A DNA stretch of 64,000 nucleotides from Rhodococcus sp. W8901 (GTDB lineage Bacteria > Actinomycetota > Actinomycetes > Mycobacteriales > Mycobacteriaceae): positions 4,650,001 to 4,714,000 of the forward strand of contig NZ_CP054690.1 of NCBI RefSeq assembly GCF_013348805.1, written 5' to 3'. The position numbers were made by a program, and so were the translations under genes. Below, in pieces: positions 1-9,671 of this stretch (its first letter is position 1; every line of letters starts with the position of its first letter). Below the pieces are notes generated by a model, which was not told the origin of the DNA, did no database searches, and saw only the letters and a list, made by a program, of their open reading frames with translations.

Positions 1-168
1 CCTCCCGAGCATCTGTTCTCGAGGCGGGCCGATTTCCTCACGTTCGGGGTTCTGGGCCAACTCGACGCGAGCGCCAACTGGCACCGCATCGGCCGGGAGT
101 GGGTGTACGACGATCCGGCGGCCACCGAACTCGGTGCGGCCGAGGAGCAGTGGAGACTCACCCTCTGA
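1..168 (+). CDS. C-terminal fragment of an unrecognised protein
   Basis: An open frame runs from base 1 to a TGA at 166-168 and gives 55 residues ending AAEEQWRLTL. Codon use (G/C at most third positions) fits coding DNA. The fragment is rich in aromatic and acidic residues, with no membrane segment or motif that I recognise. It is the 3' end of a gene starting left of the window. The 131-base gap before the next gene suggests it is not in that operon. Confidence 0.5.
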   Translation, partial: PPEHLFSRRADFLTFGVLGQLDASANWHRIGREWVYDDPAATELGAAEEQWRLTL

Positions 169-299
169 CGCGTCCCGGCGGACGAACGTAGCACGAACGG
201 AAGATTGCCTTCCGGTGAAGTCCGTCCACCGCTGCTCCGCGGCCCCACGGCGTCCACTAGCGTGACCAGTCGCTCGCAGCCGGACACACGGGAGGCCCA

Positions 300-1160
300 A
301 TGCTGCAACACATGTCGGGTGGCGTGGAGACGCCGCAGAGTCCCACCCTCGCACGGATCCGGGCAGGTCTGACGACCCTCGGCCCGCGCGAGCAACTCGT
401 GGCCCGGGCGATCCTGTCCCGACCGCAGGCCGTGGTGGACATGTCGACAGCCGAGTTGGCCGCGCTGTCGGGGACGTCGCCGGCGACGGTGATCCGCGGG
501 TGTCAGCGTCTGGGGTTCCGCGGATTCCAGCACCTGCGCCTCGAACTGGCGCGGGTGTCGTCCAGCGAGTCGGGGACTCCGTCGACACCGTTGGACGAGG
601 CCTTCTCGGCGGCGAGCGACGCTCTGGTGGCAACTCGCGCGAACGTCGACGGCGACGCCTTCGACCGGGCCGTCACGTCGCTGATTCGCGCCGACCGGGT
701 TCTCATGCTCGGAAACGGGTTCTCCTCCCCTCCCATCCAGGACGCGGCACTGCGCTTCGTCACCGCGGGTCGCAGTGTCGAGGCACCCGTCGACATTCTG
801 GCCCAACAGTTCTCGGCTCGACTCCTCGCGGCCGGTGACACCTGCCTCGCGGTGAGCTACTCCGGCGCGAACACGCACACGCTGCGGGCCTGCACGGCGG
901 CAGCCGACCGCGGCGCGACGGTGATCGCGGTGACCAGCTACGCGCATTCCCCCTTGACACGTCTCGCCGACCCCGTCCTATGGGCCGGAGCCGGTCTGCG
1001 CGAGAACGACGCCGATTCGTTCGCCAGCCGGATCAGCCAGTCCGTCATCCTGTACGCGCTGCACCGCGCGATCCTGTGCCACCCCGAGTCGAGGCCACTG
1101 GACTCCGCGGCGCGTGAGGTGGTCGCCGACGCACTGAGCGAAGATCTGCCGTCGGCGTGA
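300..1160 (+). CDS. MurR/RpiR-family transcriptional regulator (HTH + SIS)
   Basis: A 286-residue protein with an N-terminal RpiR-type helix-turn-helix (about residues 20-85, including the MSTAELAALSGTSPATVIR stretch) and a C-terminal SIS sugar-phosphate-binding domain (about 110-250, with SYSGANTHTLRA and the following ATVIAVTSY strand). Family members sense phosphosugars and usually act as local repressors or activators. A GGGAGG ribosome site sits 5-10 bases before ATG 300; an in-frame ATG at 312 is the alternative. It is the first gene ahead of a co-directional phosphatase/ABC transporter cluster beginning 122 bases downstream, so local control of that cluster is likely. The ligand is unknown. 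Confidence 0.9.
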   Translation: MLQHMSGGVETPQSPTLARIRAGLTTLGPREQLVARAILSRPQAVVDMSTAELAALSGTSPATVIRGCQRLGFRGFQHLRLELARVSSSESGTPSTPLDEAFSAASDALVATRANVDGDAFDRAVTSLIRADRVLMLGNGFSSPPIQDAALRFVTAGRSVEAPVDILAQQFSARLLAAGDTCLAVSYSGANTHTLRACTAAADRGATVIAVTSYAHSPLTRLADPVLWAGAGLRENDADSFASRISQSVILYALHRAILCHPESRPLDSAAREVVADALSEDLPSA

Positions 1161-1282
1161 CGGGGGCCGCGGCCCATTGTTAATCGAGCCGACTCCGTCT
1201 CGTCGCACGACGCGCGTCGAGCGTTCAGCCCCGCCGACCAACATCACCTTCCGTGAAACGTCGTTCCAAACCTGTTGGAGCG

Positions 1283-2851
1283 ATGGAAGAGGAAGGGTGG
1301 ACATTGATTCCGATCGATGCGCCGGGCACGTACAACGTGCGCGACGCCGCTTGCGGCCCGGTGGGATCCGGCAGGCTTTTCCGCTCCGCAGCGCTCGACC
1401 GACTCGAGCCGGCCGGCGTGGACGCCCTGCTGTCGACGGGCATCCGCACCGTCGTGGATCTGCGTGACGAATCCGAGAAGAACCCGAGCTCGACCGCACG
1501 GTCCTGGAACGTCGTCGGGATCCCGTTGTACGACCCGGCGTTCGGCGCCCCGTCGCACGGGGACATCGATTCGGTGTATCGCGGACTTCTCCACGACCGC
1601 GGTCACCGGATCGTCGACGCGCTGCGGGCGATCGCCCAGTCACCCGGGCCAGTTCTGGTCCACTGCACGGCCGGCAAGGATCGCACCGGTCTGGTGGTGG
1701 CCGTCGCTCTCACCGCGGTCGGCTCACCTGAGGCGGACGTCCTCGCCGATTACGCGTTGTCCGGCAACCAGGTTCGTCCGCACCGCGAGAAGGCCGCGCG
1801 GCAGTTGCTGGCGCAGCGGGAACTCGACGAGCACGAACGGCAGCAGAGCCTGGAACTGCATCTCGAGTCACCTGCCCCCGCACTCGAACGCGCGCTGGCC
1901 GAACTCCGCGACGTGTACGGCTCGGTGGACGACTACCTGCGCGCCCACGGCTTCACGGACACCGATCTCGCGGCGCTGCGGGATCGCCTGTGCGGCGGGC
2001 AACGGCTGACCGTGCTCCACGTCTCCGACGTACACGCGACCGCGAGCGGTGCGCTGTACCGGCGCGTCGACGGCACCGACCGTCTCCGGCAGGTGACGGA
2101 CACCGTCCTGGGCTCGGCTCTTCGGCCCGACGCGGTCGTGATCACCGGAGATCTCTGTCAGTCAGGAGAATTCGACGCCTATCCACGACTGGCCGAGGCC
2201 GTCGAGGACATGCGCGCACGACTCGGCTGCCCGGTCCTGCCGGTACCCGGAAACCACGATCACCCCGATCTGTTCGCAGCCACGTTCGGCGCCGACCGCG
2301 TCGTCGAGGCCCGCGGATATCGAATCGTGGGTCTCGACACCAGCACCGGGTCGCTTCCGGACAGCGAGATCGACTGGCTCGTCGCCACTCTCGCTGAACC
2401 CACTGCCGCGGGGACGGTCCTCGCGATGCACCATCCCCCGATCCGGGCCGCCGCGGCCGCGCTCGTGGGCCGCGAACTCGCCGCACCCGAGCGACTCGCA
2501 TGCGCCCTGCGCGGCACCGACGTCCGGGTGATCCTCGCCGGGCACTTCCACCACCCGATGAGCGGGGCCCTCGGCGACATCCCGGTCTGGGTGGGAGGTT
2601 CCCTGGCCTACCTGCAGGACACCGGCGCCAGCGCAGGCACGGTGGTCGGCCTGGACTCGCCGTCGTTCTCGGTTCTGCGTCTCGACGACCAGGGTTCGAG
2701 TTGCGTGCCGATTCCCCTGACCGACCCGGACGTGCTGTTCCGGGCCGCACCCGGAACGACCGTCGTCCCCGAGCGTCGCCGTCGCCCCGTTCCCGCTGCA
2801 CTGCCCTACGACCCACCGTTCCAGAAACAGCCGATCAGGAGTTCGAAATGA
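1283..2851 (+). CDS. Tyrosine phosphatase-metallophosphoesterase fusion protein
   Basis: 522 residues with two phosphatase modules. Residues ~1-240 are a Y_phosphatase3-type domain with the P-loop HCTAGKDRTG (Cys128, Arg134). Residues ~245-480 are a calcineurin-like phosphoesterase with SDVHA (Asp249, His251), a GDL motif, the PGNHD motif, MHHPP and GHFHH metal-binding motifs, close to the CpdA/Icc group. All catalytic residues of both halves appear intact. Start ATG 1283 is chosen because GGAG lies 4 bases upstream; a GTG at 1253 would add ten residues. The stop overlaps the next start (ATGA), so it is translationally coupled to the ABC binding protein, which suggests it processes an imported phosphorus compound. 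The substrate is not predictable. Confidence 0.88.
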   Translation: MEEEGWTLIPIDAPGTYNVRDAACGPVGSGRLFRSAALDRLEPAGVDALLSTGIRTVVDLRDESEKNPSSTARSWNVVGIPLYDPAFGAPSHGDIDSVYRGLLHDRGHRIVDALRAIAQSPGPVLVHCTAGKDRTGLVVAVALTAVGSPEADVLADYALSGNQVRPHREKAARQLLAQRELDEHERQQSLELHLESPAPALERALAELRDVYGSVDDYLRAHGFTDTDLAALRDRLCGGQRLTVLHVSDVHATASGALYRRVDGTDRLRQVTDTVLGSALRPDAVVITGDLCQSGEFDAYPRLAEAVEDMRARLGCPVLPVPGNHDHPDLFAATFGADRVVEARGYRIVGLDTSTGSLPDSEIDWLVATLAEPTAAGTVLAMHHPPIRAAAAALVGRELAAPERLACALRGTDVRVILAGHFHHPMSGALGDIPVWVGGSLAYLQDTGASAGTVVGLDSPSFSVLRLDDQGSSCVPIPLTDPDVLFRAAPGTTVVPERRRRPVPAALPYDPPFQKQPIRSSK

Positions 2852-3875
2852 CCCGTCTTCGTAAAGTTCTCGCCGGCGTCGCCCTCGGTGCGACCGTCGC
2901 CTCCGTCGCCGCCTGCTCGGAGCCCGAGGCGCCCGCCGCCGCGCCGTCCGAGTCCGGTTCGGGCAGTGGATCGCTCACTGTCTACACTTCCGAGCCTCAG
3001 GCCAAGATCGACGCGATCGCCGCGGCGTTCGAAGAGGAGAACCCGGGCATCGACGTCCAGATCTACCGCGCCGGGACGGGCGACCTGAACGCCCGGATCT
3101 CGTCCGAACGCGCCACCGGCAAGATCGGCGCGGACGTGCTCCTCGCCGCCGACGCCCCCACCTTCGAGGGGTTCAAGAAGGACGACCTTCTGCTGCAGTA
3201 CACACCGGCGGACGCGTCGTCGCTCGACCCGAACGTCGTCGATCCCGACGGCTTCTACGTGGGTACCCGCATCATTCCGACGGTGATCGCGTACAACACC
3301 GGTGCGGTGTCCGCCCCACCCACCTCGTGGAAGGAGCTGGCCGATCCGCAGTACGCCGGCAAGATCACTCTCCCCAATCCGGACGTCTCGGGAGCCGCGG
3401 CGTTCAACACCGCGGTCTGGATGAGCACCGACTCCCTCGGCGAGGCCTGGATCGAGGGCCTCACCGCCAACGATCCGGTGGTGGCCGAGAGCAACGGCCC
3501 GGTGGCTCAGGCCGTCGCGGCCGGCACCCAACCGATCGGTGTCGTCGTCGACTACCTGGTGCGTGAACTCGCGGCGAAGGGCTCCCCCATCGCTGTGTCC
3601 TACCCCACCGACGGTGTCCCGTACATCACGCAGCCGGCCGGCATCTTCAAGGACTCCGACAACGCGGCCGCGGCGAAAAGTTCGTGGACTTCCTGGTCGG
3701 CAAGAAGGGCCAGGAACTCGCCGTCTCCCAGCAGTACCTGCCGGTCCGCGGTGACGTCGGCACGCCCGCGAACGCTCCGAGCCTGGACAGCCTCACGCTG
3801 CTGACCCCGAACCTGCAGCAGATCACCGAGATCCAGGCCGACGCCGTCAAGAAGTTCAATGCCCTCGTCAAGTAG
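2848..3875 (+). pseudogene. ABC substrate-binding lipoprotein (iron/phosphonate type), frameshifted
   Basis: Begins with a lipoprotein signal (lipobox SVAAC, Cys23), then an SBP_bac_6/8-type fold of about 340 residues (LTVYTSEPQ, DVLLAADAPTF, GTRIIPTVIAYN), as in Fe(III) and 2-aminoethylphosphonate binding proteins. The initial frame breaks near 3670-3675: after DSDNAAAA it runs into Arg/Ser-rich nonsense, while the expected continuation (EKFVDFLVGKKGQEL to NALVK, stop 3873-3875) lies in another frame. One base seems to be missing. Either the gene is inactivated or the run CGCGGCGAAAAG contains a sequencing error; the intact reading downstream and the intact partner genes favour error or a recent mutation. 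The start is coupled to the upstream phosphatase. Confidence 0.8.
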
Positions 3876-5523
3876 TTCGACCAATGCCGTTGCCCGGACC
3901 CGTCCCGGGCAACGGTTCGATTCGACGACGGTACCGCGGATAGTCCTGTGGCTGTTCGCGGGCGCCCTCATCGTTGCGCCGCTCGTCGCTGTCGTCGCTC
4001 TCGGTCTCGGCGGCAACCACGTCGGTGAACTCGTCGACGGCGGCATCGTCACCGCGGCCCGCAACAGTGTCGTTTCCGCCGGCCTCTCTGCGGTGCTCGC
4101 CGTGCTGGTCGCGACGGCGATGGCACTGTCGCTGGATCGCACGGACCTGCCCGGCCGCCGGGTGCTGCGCCTGATCCTGTTGAGCCCGTTGCTCATTCCT
4201 CCCTTCGTGGGTGCGATCGCGTGGACCGGCCTGTTCGGGCCCAGTGGCACGATCAACAAGTTGTGGACCGGTGCGTTCGGTGGTCCGCTGTGGAACATCT
4301 ACGGCGGCGACGGGGTGGTGTTCCTGCTGACCGTGCACTCGTATCCCATGGCCTACCTGATCATTTCCGCGGCGCTGCGCAAGGTGCCGGGCGACCTCGA
4401 GCAGGCCGCCCGCATCGCCGGCGCCTCGCCGTGGCGGGCAGCGCTCACGGTGACGCTGCCGTTGCTCCGCCCCGCGCTTCTCGCGGCGTTCACCCTCACC
4501 GCCGTGTCGAACCTGGCCGATTTCGGCATCCCGGCCCTCGTCGGCCTGCCCGAGCGCTATGTCACCCTCTCGACGATGGTGTACCGCTACATCCAGTCCG
4601 GCACCGTCGACAGTCCCCTCGAGGTGGTGTCGACCATCGGGATCGCGCTGCTCGTGCTCGCCGCCGCTGCCGTCTGCATCGACCGCCTGCTCTCGCGGCG
4701 CGCGCAACAGCTCGACGGCCCCGTGACCGAGGGACAGTTGCTGCCGTTGGGCGCCGCCCGGATCCCGACCACCGTCGCCGTGTGGGTGGCGGGCCTCGCC
4801 CTGACACTGCTGCCGATCGCGGCGCTCGCGACCCAGGCCCTCCTGCCCGCACCGGGAGTCCCACTGACCTGGGACAACCTCACGATCGACAACCTCGTCA
4901 ACGCCGTCACCGCGCCGGGAACGTTGGTAGGGGTGCAGAACTCGGTGATGCTGGCAGTGGGAGCGGGTGTCGTGTGCGCGGTCGCCGGACTGGCCGTCGG
5001 AGTGCTCACGACGCGGACCCGCAACCGGAGCAACGTCGGCCTCGACCTCGTCGTGATGCTGCCGCAGGCTATGCCGGGACTCGTCATCGCGGTCGGCTGG
5101 CTGATCATCGCCCGCTACACCGGCCTCTTCGACACCGTCTGGGTGATCCTGTGCGCCTACGTGACAGCGTTCGTCGCGATCGTGGTCCAGGCGGTCCGGG
5201 GGCCGTTGACGTCGACCCCCACCGCGCTGGAGGAGGCCGCCCGGATCTCGGGGGCATCCCAGGTGCGGGCGCTGCACGACGTGCCGTGGAAGATGGCGGT
5301 GCCGGCCGCGATGACCGGTGGCGTCCTGGTGGCGTTGACCGCGGTCCGTGAACTCACCATGTCGGTCCTGCTCGTCGCGCCAGGAACCCAGACACTCGGA
5401 GTGTCGATCTTCAACCTGCAGCAGGCCGGCGACTACAACGCCGCGTCCGCGCTGTCCCTGATCGTGGTGGCCGTCGGTACCGCGGCCCTCGGTATCGCGG
5501 CGTCCACCCGCCATTCCCACTGA
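3859..5523 (+). CDS. ABC transporter permease, fused two-unit (FbpB type)
   Basis: 554 residues with about 12 hydrophobic segments in two homologous halves, each ending in a permease EAA loop (LEQAARIAGASPWRAAL near 185 and LEEAARISGASQVRAL near 460). Fused permeases of this arrangement serve Fe(III), thiamine and 2-aminoethylphosphonate importers. The ATG at 3859 overlaps the end of the binding-protein gene by 17 bases, so the two are co-translated. Both permease halves look intact. It pairs with the ATPase 32 bases downstream. Confidence 0.9.
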   Translation: MPSSSSSTNAVARTRPGQRFDSTTVPRIVLWLFAGALIVAPLVAVVALGLGGNHVGELVDGGIVTAARNSVVSAGLSAVLAVLVATAMALSLDRTDLPGRRVLRLILLSPLLIPPFVGAIAWTGLFGPSGTINKLWTGAFGGPLWNIYGGDGVVFLLTVHSYPMAYLIISAALRKVPGDLEQAARIAGASPWRAALTVTLPLLRPALLAAFTLTAVSNLADFGIPALVGLPERYVTLSTMVYRYIQSGTVDSPLEVVSTIGIALLVLAAAAVCIDRLLSRRAQQLDGPVTEGQLLPLGAARIPTTVAVWVAGLALTLLPIAALATQALLPAPGVPLTWDNLTIDNLVNAVTAPGTLVGVQNSVMLAVGAGVVCAVAGLAVGVLTTRTRNRSNVGLDLVVMLPQAMPGLVIAVGWLIIARYTGLFDTVWVILCAYVTAFVAIVVQAVRGPLTSTPTALEEAARISGASQVRALHDVPWKMAVPAAMTGGVLVALTAVRELTMSVLLVAPGTQTLGVSIFNLQQAGDYNAASALSLIVVAVGTAALGIAASTRHSH

Positions 5524-5555
5524 CCCCGACCGACGAAAACGGAGGCCCCACAACC

Positions 5556-6662
5556 ATGTCCGCGATCTCACTGAAGGGCGTCGAACTGGCGTACCCGAAC
5601 GGCACCGTAGGACTGCGCGGCGTCGACCTCGACGTCGAGGACGGCGAGTTCGTCGCGCTGGTCGGGCCGTCCGGCTCCGGAAAGACCACGCTGTTGCGGA
5701 CGATCGCCGGATTCCTCCGTCCCACTGCAGGCACGGTGCGATTGGGTTCGCAGGTCGTCGCCGGCGCCGGTCGTTCGGTGCCCCCGGAAGGACGTGGGCT
5801 GGGCATGGTCTTCCAGCAGCACGCGATCTGGCCGCACCGCAGCGTCGGCCGCAACGTCTCCTACCCTCTCGAGATGGCCGGCGTGCCGCGGTCCGACCGG
5901 TCCCGGAAGGTGGCGGGCGTGCTGGACATGGTGGGACTCTCCGGATACGAGAATCGTAATCCGGCAACACTTTCCGGTGGACAGCGGCAGCGGGTGGCAC
6001 TCGCGCGGGCGCTGGCGTCCGAGCCTCACGCCCTGCTGCTCGACGAGGCACTGTCGGCGCTGGACGAGCCGCTGCGGGACCGCCTTCGACTGGAGCTGCG
6101 GACCCTGACCCGGGCGGCCTCGCTCACGGTCGTGCACGTGACCCACGACCGCGCCGAGGCCCTGGCGCTCGCCGATCGAGTCGTCGTCCTCGACGGTGGC
6201 GCCATCGCGCAGGTCGGGACACCCGAGGAGTTGGTCTCGCAGCCGGCCTCGACGTTCGTCGCGCGTTTCCTGTCCGACGCCAACCTCGTCGACGGACGGG
6301 TCGGCGACGGATGCTTCGACGCCGACGAGTTCCCGTTCCGGGTGGATCTCACCAGACTCGGGCCCACAACTCCCGGGCGCGGCACCCTTGCCGTCCTACC
6401 CGGCGACATCGATCTCACCCCCGCAACCACGGACGGCGCGGGCATCGTGATGTCCTCACTGTTCGGGCGGGACAGCTCCGATGTCATCGTCACCCAGCAC
6501 GGCAAGGACTTCCGTTGCTCGGTCCGGGGTATCCGGCCGGCGGTGGGCGATCGGGTGTCGCTCGCGGTACGACGCGCGTTGTTCTACCCGGCACCGTCGG
6601 AGGTCGACGGCGAGCGCCCCACCGACATGTCGTGCGCCGACGCTCTGAAGGTCTCGGGATGA
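5556..6662 (+). CDS. ABC transporter ATP-binding protein (FbpC/PotA type)
   Basis: 368 residues. Walker A GPSGSGKT at 37-44, signature LSGGQRQRV starting near 139, Walker B LLLDEALSALD and a switch His in VVHVTHDRAEA. The ~130-residue C-terminal extension resembles the TOBE-type regulatory domain of importer ATPases. GGAGG lies 11-15 bases before ATG 5556. It energises the upstream permease. The stop overlaps the next start (ATGA at 6659-6662), coupling it to the histidine phosphatase. Confidence 0.92.
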   Translation: MSAISLKGVELAYPNGTVGLRGVDLDVEDGEFVALVGPSGSGKTTLLRTIAGFLRPTAGTVRLGSQVVAGAGRSVPPEGRGLGMVFQQHAIWPHRSVGRNVSYPLEMAGVPRSDRSRKVAGVLDMVGLSGYENRNPATLSGGQRQRVALARALASEPHALLLDEALSALDEPLRDRLRLELRTLTRAASLTVVHVTHDRAEALALADRVVVLDGGAIAQVGTPEELVSQPASTFVARFLSDANLVDGRVGDGCFDADEFPFRVDLTRLGPTTPGRGTLAVLPGDIDLTPATTDGAGIVMSSLFGRDSSDVIVTQHGKDFRCSVRGIRPAVGDRVSLAVRRALFYPAPSEVDGERPTDMSCADALKVSG

Positions 6663-7219
6663 GCGGCACCGCCGTCGCGCTGGTGCGGCACGGCCGCACG
6701 GACTGGAACCGCACCGACAGACTGCAGGGGTCGAGCAATGTCCCACTCGACGATGTCGGCCGGCAGCAGGCACGCTCCGCCGCGCGCGTGCTCGGCGCCG
6801 ACGGTTGGGGCGCGATACTCGCGTCGCCCCTGCGCCGGGCGGCCGAGACCGCCGCGATCATCGGGCTCGAACTCGGGCTGGGACGGGCCGAAACGAGCGA
6901 ACTCCTCGTCGAGCGAACCTACGGTCTCGCCGAGGGCCTCACCCGGGAGCAGGCGCTGAGAGCGTGGCCGGACGGCGTGTTCCCCGGCCAGGAGTCGACG
7001 GAGTCGCTCACCGCCCGAGGCCTGTCCGCGCTCGACGCGATCGCGCGCACGCAGCGGGGCGAGCCGGTGATCGTCGTTGCGCACGGCGCGCTCATCCGTG
7101 CGACGCTCACCGCCCTGATGCCGGCCCCGGCACCGCGGATCCTCAACGGTTCGGTGACCACCCTGGCCCACACCGAGGGCCGATGGGCCGTGCGCGAGAT
7201 CAACCTCGTCGAAGCGTGA
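6659..7219 (+). CDS. Histidine phosphatase family protein (phosphoglycerate mutase-like)
   Basis: 186 residues. The catalytic RHG motif is at residues 10-12 (LVRHGRTDWN); the second histidine lies in VIVVAHGALIRA and the expected Arg/Glu (ASPLRRAAETA, ERTYGLAEG) are present. Members hydrolyse varied phosphomonoesters; the short form without insertions suggests a phosphatase rather than glycolytic mutase. It is coupled to the transporter ATPase by a 4-base overlap. Together with the upstream double phosphatase this suggests that dephosphorylation follows uptake. Confidence 0.9.
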   Translation: MSGTAVALVRHGRTDWNRTDRLQGSSNVPLDDVGRQQARSAARVLGADGWGAILASPLRRAAETAAIIGLELGLGRAETSELLVERTYGLAEGLTREQALRAWPDGVFPGQESTESLTARGLSALDAIARTQRGEPVIVVAHGALIRATLTALMPAPAPRILNGSVTTLAHTEGRWAVREINLVEA

Positions 7220-7254
7220 GCCGCACACCCCTGCCTGTGGCACAGTTCGGATTC

Positions 7255-8118
7255 ATGGGAGCGGACTCGCAGAGCGCACTGTGGACCACACCGGCGGCCG
7301 AGGCGCTTCGCGCCGGACCGCACACGAAGGTCGCGAAGATCGACGCCAAGACCACCCCGGGCTTCACCGGCAACAAGGCCGACGGCGAGCGGATGCTCGA
7401 GGAACGCGGCGCGGCGCTGTCGGCGCTGCAGGAGAAGCTGTACGCCAACGGCCGCTTGGGAGACAAGCGTTCGGTGCTGCTGATCCTGCAGGGCATGGAC
7501 ACCGCGGGCAAGGGCGGCATGGTCCGGCACGTCATCGGCCATGTCGATCCGCAGGGCGTCGACCATGCCGCGTTCGGGGTGCCGACGCCGGAGGAGAAGC
7601 GCCACCACTACCTGTGGCGGATCAACAAGGCCCTCCCCCGCGGCGGCCAGTTGGGGGTGTTCGACCGGTCCCACTACGAGGACGTCCTGGTGGTTCGTGT
7701 CCACGACCTCGTGCCACCGGAGGTGTGGCGCGGACGCTACGACGAGATCAACCAGTTCGAGCGCGAACTGGTCTACAGCGGCACGACGTTGGTGAAGGTC
7801 GCGATGTTCGTCTCGCTCGACGAGCAGAAGGCGCGACTCGCCGAGCGCCTGGAGCGTCGCGACAAGTACTGGAAGTACAACCCGGGCGACGTCACCGAGC
7901 GTGCGCTGTGGCCGCAGTACCAGCAGGCGTATCAGGCGCTGCTGGACAAGACGTCCACCGAGTACGCACCGTGGTACGTCGTGCCGTGTGATCGCAAGTG
8001 GTACAGCAGAATTGCGGTGACGGAACTGTTGATCGACGCACTGTCCCGGCTCGACCTGGACTGGCCCGAGGCAGAGTTCGACATCGACGTCGAGAAGGAG
8101 CGCCTGGCGCGCTCCTGA
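7255..8118 (+). CDS. ppk2: Polyphosphate kinase 2 family protein
   Basis: 287 residues. PPK2 fold with Walker A GMDTAGKGG at 80-88, Walker B-like VFDRSHYEDVLV and the lid module RRDKYWKY. PPK2 enzymes transfer phosphate between polyphosphate and nucleotides. The HHYLWR segment after the P-loop fits the family. Start uncertain: ATG 7255 has no clear ribosome site; GTG 7216, overlapping the preceding stop, would add 13 residues and couple it to the histidine phosphatase gene. It is last in the plus-strand cluster and faces the small gene at 8126-8347. Confidence 0.9.
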   Translation: MGADSQSALWTTPAAEALRAGPHTKVAKIDAKTTPGFTGNKADGERMLEERGAALSALQEKLYANGRLGDKRSVLLILQGMDTAGKGGMVRHVIGHVDPQGVDHAAFGVPTPEEKRHHYLWRINKALPRGGQLGVFDRSHYEDVLVVRVHDLVPPEVWRGRYDEINQFERELVYSGTTLVKVAMFVSLDEQKARLAERLERRDKYWKYNPGDVTERALWPQYQQAYQALLDKTSTEYAPWYVVPCDRKWYSRIAVTELLIDALSRLDLDWPEAEFDIDVEKERLARS

Positions 8119-8125
8119 CGACCGT

Positions 8126-8347
8126 CTACAGCATGTGCGGCGTGCTGTGGTGCACCTTGTGGTCGTGGTGGGTGACCCCGCCGAAGATCAATGCCGATCC
8201 GGCCAGGCACAGGAAGCTGACCAGCCCGGCGATCAGGGCCCATCCCGCGAATCCGCCGCCTGCGGCAACGAGGAACAGTCCGAGCGTGGCGATGCCGACC
8301 AGGGCCAGTGCGTATCCGGCCCACCCTGCGAAGTCGTTCAGAGTCAT
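8126..8347 (-). CDS. Small two-helix membrane protein
   Basis: 73 residues starting MTLNDFAGWAGYAL, with two hydrophobic helices (about 10-32 and 36-58) and a His-rich tail (THHDHKVHHSTPH). A strong AGGAGG-like ribosome site precedes the ATG at 8347. The His-rich tail could bind metal, but this is only composition. The gene lies tail-to-tail with the PPK2 gene, 7 bases apart. Function unknown; similar small proteins are common in Rhodococcus and Nocardia. Confidence 0.75.
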   Translation of the reverse strand: MTLNDFAGWAGYALALVGIATLGLFLVAAGGGFAGWALIAGLVSFLCLAGSALIFGGVTHHDHKVHHSTPHML

Positions 8348-8433
8348 CTGATGCTCCCTCCTCGATGTCGGGCTTCGAGGTCTGTGACACGAAACTACGC
8401 CGCATCGAGGAGGGGCAACAGGTACGGCAAATA

Positions 8434-9474
8434 TCAGAAAGTGGCCGCGTCGATCACGAACCGGTATCGCACATCGCTGGCGACGACGCGGTCGTAGGCC
8501 TCGTTGATCTTCTCGGCCGGGATCACCTCGATCTCCGCACCGATGCCGTGCGCGGCGCAGAAGTCGAGCATCTCCTGAGTCTGCGGGATGCCGCCGACGA
8601 GCGAGCCCGCGAGGCTGCGCCGGTTCTTGAGCAGCGAGAATCCGCGGACGCTGATCGGATTCTCGGGCAGCCCCAGCTCGACGAGGGTGCCGTCGACCGC
8701 GAGCATCGACAGGTACCGGTCCATGTCGAGGTTCACCGACACGGTGTTGAGGATCAGGTCGAACCGGCCGCGCAGCGTCTTGAAGGTCTCCTTCTCCGCG
8801 GTCGCGTAGTAGTGGTCGGCGCCGAAGCGCACGCCGTCGTCCTTCTTGCTCAGCGACTGACTGAGCACGGTCACCTCGGCGCCCATCGCGTGCGCGATCT
8901 TGACGCCGATGTGGCCGAGACCGCCCAGGCCGACGATCGCGACCTTCTTACCCGGGCCGGCACCCCAGTGGGCGAGCGGCGAGTACAGCGTGATGCCGGC
9001 GCACAGCAGCGGTGCCGCGACATCGAGCGCGAGGCCGTCGGGGATCGACAGAACGAACTCTTCGTTCACGACGACGTGCGTGGAATATCCACCGGCCGTG
9101 CGCTTTCCGTCACGACCGACGGTGTTGTAGGTGTCGACGACGCCGTTCTCGCAGTACTGCTCCTCACCGGCCTTACAGCTGGCGCAGGCGCGGCACGAGT
9201 CGACGAAGCAGCCGACGCCGACGCGGTCACCGACGGCGTGCCGGGTCACCTCGGATCCGACCTCGGTGACGATGCCGGCGATCTCGTGGCCCGGCACGAC
9301 GGGATAGCTGGTCGCACCCCACTCGTTGCGCGCGGTGTGGATGTCCGAGTGACAGATACCCGCGTACTTGATCTCGATGAGGACGTCGTGCGGACCGACG
9401 TCACGACGTTCGATGGTGGTCTTCTCGAGGGGCGCGTCGGCAGAGTTCGCGGCGTAGGCGGAGACGGTAAGCAT
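8434..9474 (-). CDS. adhC: Zinc-dependent alcohol dehydrogenase (AdhC/CAD family)
   Basis: 346 residues. Catalytic zinc motifs GICHSDIH and [12 protein letters not shown], structural-zinc cysteines in [15 protein letters not shown], and the nucleotide site [10 protein letters not shown]. The sequence closely follows the mycobacterial NADP-dependent AdhC ([31 protein letters not shown] at the end). ATG 9474 is chosen because it aligns with the usual N-terminus (MLTVSAYAA); longer in-frame starts lack family similarity. The likely reaction is NADP(H)-linked interconversion of aldehydes and alcohols. Confidence 0.92.
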   Translation of the reverse strand: MLTVSAYAANSADAPLEKTTIERRDVGPHDVLIEIKYAGICHSDIHTARNEWGATSYPVVPGHEIAGIVTEVGSEVTRHAVGDRVGVGCFVDSCRACASCKAGEEQYCENGVVDTYNTVGRDGKRTAGGYSTHVVVNEEFVLSIPDGLALDVAAPLLCAGITLYSPLAHWGAGPGKKVAIVGLGGLGHIGVKIAHAMGAEVTVLSQSLSKKDDGVRFGADHYYATAEKETFKTLRGRFDLILNTVSVNLDMDRYLSMLAVDGTLVELGLPENPISVRGFSLLKNRRSLAGSLVGGIPQTQEMLDFCAAHGIGAEIEVIPAEKINEAYDRVVASDVRYRFVIDAATF

Positions 9475-9671
9475 GCGTACATGCCTACCCGTCATCGGGG
9501 AGTGACACACATCGGGCGCCGCCGGAAATCCACTGACCTGCGCCGATACCCCGGGACCAATTCCACCGAAACGCCCCGCACGCGACTTCCGCCGCTCTAG
9601 CATCGCCACAACTGAACAGTTGTCCACATCTTGCCCGAGAGTTTCTCACCCAACGTGAACCGAGGGATCGA

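Noticed and set aside
3868-6051. 727-codon open frame antisense to the ABC permease and ATPase genes
   Set aside because: Arg/Gly/His-rich product with no domain; a shadow of well-supported genes in GC-rich DNA.
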